Assembly: GCA_027596195.1 (NCBI GenBank)
Contig: JADGJG010000993.1
Coordinates: 1-10,048 of the forward strand
Direction of reading: 5' to 3'
Length of the DNA stretch: 10,048 nt
From: Podochytrium sp. JEL0797
Taxonomy: Eukaryota; Chytridiomycota; Chytridiomycetes; Chytridiales; Chytriomycetaceae
Made by a program: the position numbers and the translations under genes. Every line of letters starts with the position of its first letter. Position 1 is the stretch's first letter. Positions 1 through 7,509 of the stretch are shown here, in pieces. The notes below the pieces were generated by a model. It was not told the DNA's origin and searched no databases. It worked only from the letters and a program-made list of their open reading frames with translations.

Positions 1-13
1 CATGGTTTTTAAT

Positions 14-1794
14 CTAATCATCCAAAGCGCATTCTCCGCTTCGCAGCCGCGCATTTTCCACCTCCTTCTCCCAGTCCAAATTAAAAACCATGAAAATCTC
101 AATTGAAGAAGCCACACAGACTGCCACAAGCAGACCAATCCACACGCCATATAGTCCCCACTCGAGCTTGAAACAGACTGAAACCACCACCGCAGAAAAA
201 AATTAACTCCCTTTTAGGCCGAAAAGTCAAAAAAAATAACTCACAGAAGAGGCCAATTGGAATTCCCAAAATATAATATCCAAACACGTTCAGATAAGCT
301 CCAATTTCAGGACGCCCCGCACCACGCAGAATCCCACCCCCAATGCACTGCATCACATCCGCCAGTTGAATCGCTACTCTCACCAATCAGTTTTCTCGCA
401 ATTCGAATACAACAAGCTAAACACTCACCAGCCGCCAATGGAACAATTTGCCTCACGATTCTCCCGACTTCCAAATCATCGCTAAAAATCAACGCGAGCC
501 CATTTCTCCCCAACATCAGCAAACTGCTGTTCATGGCAGCCAACGCAAGCCCCAATACACAGACTACCATGGACGAAAGCTTGGCTTGGTCTGCGCGTCC
601 CGCGCCCAATGCATTTCCAATCCGCGTCGTGGATGCGATCCCAACTCCCTGAGGCATCGTATAAGCCCACGAAGTAGCACTAAGAACGATTGTTTGAGCT
701 GCCAAGTACTGTGGCCCCAACAATCCAGCAACTAGCGCAACAATTTCCCAAGCCCACCTGTCCAAAAAAAAAATTTAACAACCCCACCCCCTTCGCCAAA
801 AAACCATGTACTCACCACTCCGAACAAATCATCAACACCCCCGCAACCCCCAACCTCACCACCACCCCCAACTTCCTCCCATCCAAAACCTGTCCCCACT
901 CCCACCCCACAAACGCATCCCCCCCCTCAACCCACCGCGCATACCCCACTAACGCCACCGCAATCAAACACTGACTAATCATCAACGCAAACGGCGCACC
1001 GGCACCTTGCTCGTCAATCCGCCAACTCGTGAACACAAACACGTATTGCAACACGCAGTTGATGGGCGCCACGCATCCGATAACGTACATTTGAGCGTGC
1101 ATGATTCCTTGCGTCATGAGGAACCGTTTGGTGCATTCGGAGATGACGAATGGGATCAAGGAGGGAATCAGCATCATGGTGTATCGAGCAGAGAGGTGAG
1201 CGATGGCGGGATCTTGCCCCGCAAGGAGGAGAAGGGGTTCCGTGAAGGACCACAACACAGCGATAGGGATACAAACGATATAAATAATAAAGATAGAACG
1301 CGAGAGGTGCCTGTATTTTCCATAAACAATTAGTAAGCCGAGGAAGTTTGATCTTTCATGACTCGCGTTGAGCAATTGCTCACCTGCCCAACTCTTGTTT
1401 GGATCCGGTTCCGCCGAGGTATTCCCCATACGCCTGAGAGCAGAGAGTATCAATAGCAGCTCCCATTCCGACGATGATGGAGTACCCAGTCACATTGGCA
1501 TACAGTGTGGCGAGCGCCATGGAAGCCAACGCATTCGTGCCCAAACGTCTATGGTTTCATGGAATGAGCTCACACCTTCAAAATGGGAACGATCAAGTCT
1601 CACCCCAATGCAATGATGGCTGCCATGTTGAGCGACATTTGAAGGAGGTAGCCAATCGAAACGGGCCATGCGAGTGGAATCATTTCCCAAGCCTCCTGCA
1701 AGGCCGCCTTCTTGCAAAACCGTTTGCTCGTGCAGGGATGGCCCAAGGATTGGTTCAGCAGTGGTCGCTCTTCTTCATTCGTGGCAGAGTTCAT
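14..1794 (-). CDS. MATE-family multidrug/toxin extrusion transporter, six exons, 491 aa
   Basis: This gene encodes an integral-membrane antiporter of the MATE family (MatE domain), which exports organic cations or other small molecules in exchange for H+ or Na+. Exons on the minus strand are 1794-1604, 1548-1384, 1310-816, 757-429, 376-245 and 177-14; together they give 1476 nt, or 491 codons plus TAG. The five introns are 52-73 bp and all begin GTGAG. The spliced protein reads through the family signatures: LGTNALASMALATLYANVTG in the N-lobe, then a DTLCSQAYGEY motif, SECTKRFLMTQG, EWWAWE at about residues 283-288, YTMPQGVGIASTTRIGNALG, and GGGILRGAGRPEIGAYLNV. The EWWAWE segment corresponds to TM7 of animal MATEs, where a glutamate is needed for transport. 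Length and two-lobe layout fit a standard 12-helix MATE. The N-terminus has an acidic dileucine-like EEERPLL. The start at 1794 was chosen for this family-like N-terminus, but in-frame ATGs also exist at 1830 and 2040. The substrate cannot be told from sequence. Confidence 0.95.
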
Positions 1795-2437
1795 TGTGAA
1801 TGAAAAAAGATAGGAACTTGAAAATTTCATCTCACTTTCCCCCACATCGATGGAAGAGATGACTCTCAGAACCAAAAAAATGCGAAAGGAAAAAGAGGAG
1901 GAAATGGTGGAATCAAAAAAGCCAGTCCACCAGAGTTCATATCCCAGATAGGAAATAATTGTAACTCGAATGGTGTTGCTGACCTGCAATTCACACAAAA
2001 CGACGACAAAATACGAAAGGTTGAGTTCTCTCAACGACATCAAGCTGGAGTTGCATTCAAGCCTTGCGAAGATGTTGCCCGCGCGCCTGCGAGATGCTTC
2101 TCCAACAACGTGCTCAAATCCTTTTTCTAAATACGCCAAAATAGGGGAAACAAAGAAAATGGATGTATTTTTCGACTAATTTGGTTCGTCAAGAAACGGG
2201 CCGCGTGTGTTTTTTCAATCCACGCACGCGTTGAGGCGGATCAAGATGTTAAGATGGAATAAAAGATTTGAACGAATTTAATATTTATTTTTCTTAATAT
2301 TTAAGTTGGGTTTTTTGTCTTTCTTTCTTACTCCTCCATTTCCGCTGAAATGAGGGAGAAATGCAAGAAGTGGCACGAAACACGATGCAAATTGGGAACA
2401 AAATTTTTCCAACCCGAAATAGAATTTAATCACACGC
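1795..2437. promoter_or_regulatory. Divergent intergenic region between transporter and monooxygenase
   Basis: This 643-bp gap lies between two divergently transcribed start codons and must contain both promoters and 5' untranslated regions. An AT-rich stretch at about 2270-2305 carries a 10-bp direct repeat. An imperfect inverted repeat of CGCGTG-type sequence lies at 2202-2230 and contains an ACGCGT hexamer. The part next to the transporter stays open in the transporter's frame for about 115 codons, so a longer N-terminus or a 5' leader cannot be told apart by eye. Several short out-of-frame ATGs precede the monooxygenase start, including one at 2350. No other gene is supported here. Confidence 0.6.
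2278..2303. repeat. 10-bp direct repeat in AT-rich promoter region
   Basis: TTAATATTTA occurs twice, at 2278-2287 and 2294-2303, inside the most AT-rich part of the divergent intergenic region. It lies 135-160 bp upstream of the monooxygenase start codon. It could be a promoter element or a nucleosome-excluding tract; no known factor site is recognised. Confidence 0.5.
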
Positions 2438-5122
2438 ATGACTTCACCCACGACCAAACGGATTGTGATCTACGGCGGCGGATTGGCGGGGCTCTCTCTT
2501 GCGGTTGCGCTGCAGCGGCTCAACAGCAAGGCTTCTACCACGGGCGTGCGGTACTCTGTGCTTGTGGTGGCGAGCGCCAAAGTCGAGGAGGACGGACAGC
2601 ACGTGCTGCTGTGGCGCTGGGCACTCGAGGCACTGCTCGACGAGCTGGGTGTGGGCGGTGGTCTGGGGCGTGTTGCCGCGCCGATCGTGGCGAGTGTGGT
2701 GCGTGTTTTGTTTTGAGTCTCCTAGGCGAGCGTGCGAAAAGCCTAGCAGTGCCTAGCGAGTGCCTAGCCAGTGCCTAACGAAAACCTGGCAGCCTGCCTG
2801 GGAGTGCCTAGGAAACTGCCTAGTCGAATGAAGAAGCACTAACACACACACGTTCTAGACACTCTCCCCCCTGGACATCTCGACACCCCTCGCTTCGTTC
2901 CCACCCGTAGCATCGAAGCTCTCCTCTGCTGCCAACTCATCATCGCTGCCACCCCTCGTTGCCGTTCGCCGCTGTGACCTTCTCCGCGTGTTACTGCGCG
3001 CAATGCACAACCACGACTCCGTCAACGGCACCGAGTATCTGCCCCAACCCGCAAACAACTCAGGCCTTGTTGATCCCACCTTTGAAGACGAGTTGGATGC
3101 AGATCTCGCCGAGGGCCGGTGGTGCGTGTTCCCCTTATTTTAGAAACCTCAATTTACACAAAACAAATAGGTTCGACAGACTCCACTTTGCCTCCCTCCT
3201 CGAACCAAACCTCCTCACAAACGACCGTCTCAAGCTCTACTACATCCACCCCACAACCGGAAAAGTCTCCCTCGAATTCCGCTCCGGCCGCACAGAAACC
3301 TGCGACATGCTCATTGGCGCAGACGGCGCAAACTCTTCCGTCCGCAAACTCATGTACCTCAACGTCACAAAACAGCGCAGCCTCCTCCTCCCCACCCTCA
3401 CCCCAACCGCACCCCCCACCTCCCACCCACGCCCCGCCGAATTCAGCGGCGCCGCCGTCTTTTGCGGCGTCACGCGTCTCCACGTGCCCCCCACTGATGC
3501 GCCAGACCAACTCCCCGCAAGCCACACCCCCATCGACGATCTGCGCCGGTTCGACGTGCAGGAATTCGTGCCTGACGGCCGCAGCGTGACGCTCCAGGGG
3601 ACCGTGAAGGGGGGATGGTTTGGATGCACGAATTTGGGCAACGGGATGCTTGGATGGAGACTTGTGATTCCTCAGGAGGAGAAGGGTGCGATTGCGGCTG
3701 GTTTTGCGGCCATGAAGAACCGTGAGTTGATGAACGAGGCCATCAAGACGAACCCCAAGGCCGGCCAAAATATCATGAGTATGATGGGGGGTGGGTCGAT
3801 TGGGGGTCCGTTGGGAGGTGCTGCGGTGGAAAAGGGGTTGGGCAAGTTGACGACCGATGAAACGAATCCAGAGGACAAGTGGTCTGGCTCGGGCAGTGCG
3901 GGTGGTGCGAGAAAGCCCGGCAAACTGCGAATGGCCGACACGACCCCGACTTTCGACGACGACGACGAAAACAACGATCAAAACACGGGAGAAGGCGGAT
4001 CCGACGATGCTCCCAAATCTGCTCGACGCAAGCGCCGCTCGATTGACATGTCAGCCCTCCAAACCGCCTTGAAACCTGCCATGAACATGCCACCAAGACT
4101 TTTTAGCGCCGACGAACTCACGAACCGACCCAGTTCCACCACCTCGTCCCAACAACGCGCCACGTTTGTCCCTTCCTCCCTGTTTGCCACCTCCAGTGCA
4201 CTCACTGGCGCAGAAATCCGCGGCCTCGCCCTGAAATACGCTGAACTCGAAAACTTTCCGGTACGCGTCCCTGTTCCCCTCTCCAAAAGAACGAAACCAA
4301 CCCCCTGCCGCCCACCTTGTCCCCCACGCCCCAACACCTCAAAACTAACACCCTTAAAAAAATCAGCACCCCATCTACGCCATCATCGCCCGCACAGACC
4401 CCACCCTCACCCACCTCTCCGACACCCTCGACCTCGCCGACACCCCCCTCGACACATTCACCCTCCCGAACCCCCTCGGCCCCGGCTTCCCAACCCCCAC
4501 GAACCTCCACCGCGGCCGCGTCCTCCTCATCGGCGACGCCGCCCACCCCATCTCCACAAACGCAGGAGGCAGCATCTCCCCCAGCCTCGCCATCACAGAC
4601 GCCGTCCTCCTCGCGAAACTAATCGCAAAATACACGGACGCACGATGGGTTCCTCAACGGTCTGGGGACGATGAGATCCTCACCCCGGACACTCACTTCT
4701 CCACAGACGGGTTCGACGCCTTCATGGCGCAAAGCGTGACTCAACCGCAACATGGTTCCGACGACTCGGACGAGGAAGAAGAGGACCCTCAAGTGCGTCA
4801 CGAACGTACCGTGTATGAACACATCGCCACCGATTTCGACACGGACCGCGTGCACCTCAGCGCTGAAATCATGCGCGAGGCGCGGAGCGAGAGTGGACGG
4901 TTTCATGGACCGTTGGGTGCGAAGGGGAAGGCGTTGATTAATCATAGTGTTGTGAAGGGGTTGTGGAGGATGGGGAAAGGGTTTGTAGCGGGAGGTGGTG
5001 GTGGTGCGGGGAAGGGAGAGGTGGGTGCGAGTGAACAGGTGAAGGAGACGGAGGAGTCGGAGATGTATGTGGGGTTGATGAAGAGGGGGAGTGTGAAGAA
5101 GGGGTTGCCGAGTTTGGTATAA
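2438..5122 (+). CDS. FAD-dependent monooxygenase (class A flavoprotein hydroxylase type), four exons, 789 aa
   Basis: This is a single-component flavin monooxygenase of the FAD_binding_3 / PHBH-like type, expected to hydroxylate a small molecule using NAD(P)H and O2. Exons are 2438-2698, 2859-3121, 3171-4260 and 4367-5122, giving 2370 nt, or 789 codons plus TAA. Introns of 160, 49 and 106 bp start GTGCGT, GTGCGT and GTACGC; CTAAC branch points precede the first and third acceptors. Landmarks in order: dinucleotide-binding GGGLAG at residues 13-18, the VRRCDLLRVLLRAM helix with the conserved arginine, the DG motif DMLIGADGANSSVR (D226, G227), GWRLVIP at about 336-342, and the GD motif RVLLIGDAAHPISTNAGGSI (G594, D595). 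Two things are odd. Residues about 350-515 are a Gly-, Asp- and Ser-rich insertion with an acidic run and ARRKRRS, and the C-terminal tail after about 660 has acidic and Gly/Lys-rich parts. No transmembrane anchor is seen. The start was set by the GGGLAG frame. Substrate and pathway are unknown. Confidence 0.9.
2721..2823 (+). repeat. Degenerate GCCTAG repeat inside monooxygenase intron 1
   Basis: Intron 1 (2699-2858) is longer than every other intron in the window. It is largely filled by GCCTAG or close variants at about 2741, 2751, 2762, 2772, 2796, 2806 and 2818, preceded by CCTAGG at 2721. Spacing is about 10-12 bp, with short variable linkers such as CAGT and CGAG. The tract ends before the likely CTAAC branch point at 2839-2843 and the acceptor AG at 2857-2858. 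Repeat expansion probably explains the intron's length. Confidence 0.8.
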
Positions 5123-5308
5123 AAGGTTGTTGAAGGATGCGGGGGAGGGTTTCGTTTCATTTTCTTGGTATATTAAAAAATAGAGTCAATATGAACAAGC
5201 CCATATGCACCCCCTCCCCCCCCCCCCTCCCCCGGAGAAACAGGGAGGAGGAACACATGGAGGGCAGCAACAGAGTGGAGACACAACAAAATTTTATTTT
5301 TATTTCCC
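5123..5308. other. Convergent intergenic region (3' ends of monooxygenase and array gene A)
   Basis: This 186-bp gap separates two convergent genes and should carry both 3' untranslated regions. It holds a long C tract at 5210-5233. On the minus strand, two AATAAA hexamers lie at 5304-5299 and 5298-5293, only a few bases after the stop codon of array gene A. No canonical AATAAA follows the monooxygenase stop on the plus strand. The segment 5116-5183 has a partial second copy at 6816-6872, downstream of the decayed array copy. Confidence 0.6.
5210..5233. repeat. C5-T-C12-T-C5 homopolymer tract
   Basis: Twenty-four bases made of three C runs (5, 12 and 5) separated by single Ts. On the minus strand this is a G-rich run within the likely 3' UTR of array gene A, about 75-100 bp after its stop codon. 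It could form a G-quadruplex in that RNA, or could simply be a mutable homopolymer. Confidence 0.85.
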
Positions 5309-6715
5309 TTAAACCTCTACCCCTCTACCTAACCAGACGTCCACCCGCCGCTTCACAAAATCCGTGATCTCCCCCACCAAATGAACCGTAAAAAACACAG
5401 TCGCCACACCCACCGCTTCCACAGTCTCAGACGTGGTCCAACGGTCCTCCCGCCGACCGTACATCCTTTCACATTCTTCCAAAACTTCGGGTGGATAAAA
5501 GGGAGGCAGACCTGAATACGAATGCGGGGCGTACTGGGGGGGTGGATGCACAACCACCCCCCTTTCCAACTCAGAAGACAAAATGGGCTGCGAACTCCAA
5601 CGCATCAGAAGCGGGGGCACACGAATCAACTCAACACATCGACAAGGAAGTGCGTACTCTGGATGACGACACGAGTGACCCCTGTCAGCAGCAACAGCAT
5701 CACAAACCTCTTGAAACCGCATTTGAGCATCAATCCATTTCGCCTTGAACAGCGTAACGCGCGCATTGGCCTTGATTTCCATTTTGGTTTCAAAATACCC
5801 GGGGGCCTGGGGACGAACCAAGGCTCGCGTGGTTTCCCTGATTTCCTGTTCGGTGGCTTTGAAATTGGCCTTGAATTTCGCGGCGAGGGCGGGATCTTTG
5901 AGTTGCATTTTGGAGGCGAAGGAATCTGCTTTGAGTTTGGCGGATTGGGCGGCAGCAGAAATGTGGACTTTCTTGTCGTCGAGCTTGGTGGAGGCGGTAG
6001 CAGCTATTTTGGGGGCACTGGAATCCGCTTTGAACTTGGCGTATCGAGCAGCAGCAGCGGCACGGTATTCCTTGATGCCGATTTGGGCGGCATTTTCTTC
6101 CGCCTTGACTTCCATTTTGGTCGTAGTGGAATGCGCCTTGACTTCCATTTTGGTTGGAGCAGCAGAAGCAGCAGAAGCGTGAATTTCGTCGTATCTAGCT
6201 ACTTGCGCAACCGAGGATCTCAATGTAGTCTGACTGTGAAACTTTGGGTCATCAGTCTCCTTGTCTCCGATTCCAGTCGTTTTCTTGAGGTCATCGGAGG
6301 TCCAATCACAGAGCGCATCACCGTGGCTGACGGCAGACAGGACCTGCCAATTCCTTGAAGAAGAGTCCACCTGCGCGTCTATATAAGCATTTAGAAAGAG
6401 GGGTCGTTGTTATTTCCAAGAATAGAATAATTTACCCATTTTCCCGCTCTTTCCGACACCCTCCTCATCCAACAAGCACAAACTCGTTTCACTTCCCACA
6501 CCAATCTGCAACCGCGACGACAAAGCGTCCCGTCGTCCCTCCTTCTTCTCCACCACAAGAGCCTCCAACATCGCAACAACCCTTTCCATCCGCAAATCCA
6601 TTTCCTCAACCCGCGATTCGAGGCGTGTGTTGTGTGTGTGTAAGCTCTGATTTTCGAGGTGGAGACGTTGATTCGTCTCGCGCAAGTCTTTGATAATGTT
6701 GATTGTCGTGGTCAT
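5309..6715 (-). CDS. Array gene A: leucine-zipper / 11-mer repeat protein of unknown function, two exons, 449 aa
   Basis: I do not recognise this family. Exon 1 is 6715-6436 and exon 2 is 6378-5309; the 57-bp phase-1 intron runs GTAAAT...TATATAG. Together they give 1350 nt, or 449 codons plus TAA. The start at 6715 aligns with the MTTT start of gene B; the reading frame upstream has only a GTG. Features in order: a leucine zipper at about residues 8-50 (L11, L18, L25, L32, M39, V46 at d; N15, N22, N29 at a), with no basic region before it; a block DWTSDD...TTGIG...HSQTTLRSSVAQVARY at 118-156; Lys/Ala-rich 11-residue repeats at about 169-308; GHSCRHPEYALPCRC at 327-341; RWSSQP at 353-358; a Pro/Tyr-rich linker; a hydrophobic segment at about 414-430; and a basic FVKRR near the end. 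It is clearly a paralogue of the gene at 7510-8846. Conservation between the copies supports it being a real gene. A membrane- or lipid-associated scaffold is possible but unproven. Confidence 0.85.
5735..6154 (-). repeat. 11-residue (33-bp) repeat region of array gene A
   Basis: Residues about 169-308 of gene A are built from Ala/Lys-rich units of roughly 11 residues, for example KMEVKAHSTTT followed by KMEVKAEENAA, and AKLKADSFASK followed by MQLKDPALAAK. At DNA level a 21-bp sequence recurs exactly at 6101-6121 and 6134-6154, offset by 33 bp. The units are degenerate and some spacers break the register. Eleven-residue periodicity is typical of long amphipathic helices that lie on membranes or lipid droplets. 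Confidence 0.7.
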
Positions 6716-6754
6716 TTCTGTTTTGGTTCTTTTTTTTGACACCCTCTATTTTGA

Positions 6755-6797
6755 CGCCTCGTTTCCGCCTCGTTTCCACTGTTCATGAAAAACGGGG
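6755..6797 (-). promoter_or_regulatory. Promoter-proximal block of array gene A, shared with gene B
   Basis: On the plus strand this region reads CGCCTCGTTTC twice in tandem (6755-6765 and 6766-6776), then TGTTCATGAAAAACGGGG (6780-6797). It lies 40-82 bp upstream of the gene A start codon. A single-copy version stands at the same distance upstream of gene B (8887-8917) and no copy is seen upstream of the decayed middle copy. It contains the palindrome TTCATGAA. Conservation of position and sequence suggests a transcription-factor site or core promoter. Confidence 0.6.
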
Positions 6798-6857
6798 TTC
6801 TCATTTTTTCTTTTGGGTATAAAAGGTCAATAAATTCTTTTCAGTTCATTATCTTGG

Positions 6858-6863
6858 TTTATT
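6858..6863 (-). terminator. AATAAA poly(A) signal after the decayed middle copy
   Basis: On the minus strand TGAATAAACC lies 29 bp beyond the last in-frame stop of the middle copy (6892). The same TGAATAAACC context follows gene B, so the 3' end signal survived although the coding region decayed. Confidence 0.55.
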
Positions 6864-6891
6864 CAAAAATAATTTTTTTTATTTTTTTAAG

Positions 6892-7342
6892 TTATGGGGG
6901 AAAAATCAAGGACTCGAAGTTTTCAACCCCAAACTGCCGCTTCACAAATCTCGCCGTCTCATCCACCAAATGCAACGAAACAAGCGCAACCCCCAAACAC
7001 CCCACAGCAAATTTCTCCCCCATGGTCCGCTTCCTGAAAGATGAACTAGTGTATTCAATTTGGACGGCAAAATGGGCTGCGATTTCCAGCGCATCAAAAA
7101 TGCGCTCGGTACCAACGCAGCGGAAGGGAATTGCGTACCCTGGATAACACGAGTGTCCGATCCTGGCGGCATCATCCGTTGCACCCATCAATGGAATCCG
7201 TCTTAAAAACAACTAGAGCAGCATCAGCAGCGCAGACTTCCTCGTATCTGGCTAGTTTGGCTGTGAAACTCTCGGTCCGCAGACTCCTTGTTCCCAATAC
7301 CAGTCGTTTGCTCGTTGTCATTCGAGGTCCAGTCAAATATGA
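6892..7342 (-). pseudogene. Decayed middle copy of the array family (truncated, frameshifted, internally deleted)
   Basis: This stretch retains blocks of array-family exon 2 in three different frames. They are FDWTSNDNEQTTGIGNKES with HSQT (about 7342-7265), ARYEEVCAADAA (about 7252-7218), GHSCYPGYAIPFRC (7158-7117), LMRWKSQPIL (about 7097-7068) and EKFAVGCLGVALVSLHLVDE with FVKRQ (about 7020-6940). The leucine-zipper exon, most of the 11-mer repeats and the Pro/Tyr-rich linker are missing. A 24-bp stretch at 7229-7252 is identical to gene B (8299-8322), so gene B is its closer relative. Frames change at least three times, which no simple intron explains. The GHSC and FAVGC blocks are still in one open frame from about 7212 to 6892 (106 codons), so a short product cannot be excluded, but that frame lacks a convincing ATG and crosses out-of-frame homology. 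Confidence 0.8.
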
Positions 7343-7472
7343 ACGTCGAGGGTGGAGCAGGGGTGAGGTCGCACCCGCATTCTTTCGATATTGAAAATTC
7401 AGGAGCTCTTGCTTGGAGAGTCATGGAGAAGAGAATTGAGAACTTTAAGAGGGGGGTGGGGGTTCTTTTCGG

Positions 7473-7478
7473 TTTATT
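7473..7478 (-). terminator. AATAAA poly(A) signal of array gene B
   Basis: On the minus strand GCTGAATAAACCG lies 32 bp downstream of the gene B stop codon. The matching motif sits 29 bp beyond the end of the middle copy, which supports its use as the 3' end signal of this family. Confidence 0.6.
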
Positions 7479-7509
7479 CAGCAAAAAAAGGTAGAAGTAA
7501 AAAGAGAAA

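Noticed and set aside
2202..2231. Imperfect inverted repeat with ACGCGT, considered as a cell-cycle-box promoter element
   Set aside because: A single hexamer and an imperfect palindrome are too weak to name a site; it is recorded only as part of the intergenic description.
2350..2778. Long plus-strand open frame starting at 2350 (142 codons)
   Set aside because: It is a shadow in another frame. The frame starting at 2438 contains the GGGLAG nucleotide-binding motif and joins the downstream exons.
3154..3981. 275-codon minus-strand open frame opposite the monooxygenase
   Set aside because: It is antisense to exon 3 of a gene with clear family motifs, and its open state follows from the C-rich third positions of the sense strand.
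5522..6358. 278-codon plus-strand open frame rich in Gly and Phe, opposite array gene A
   Set aside because: It is an antisense mirror of the Lys/Ala repeat coding sequence. A similar frame opposite gene B (8065-8346) arises the same way, and the sense frames conserve splice sites and protein motifs.
6716..6742. N-terminal extension of array gene A (SKKRTKTE before MTTT)
   Set aside because: The upstream frame starts with GTG rather than ATG, and gene B begins at the equivalent MTTT.
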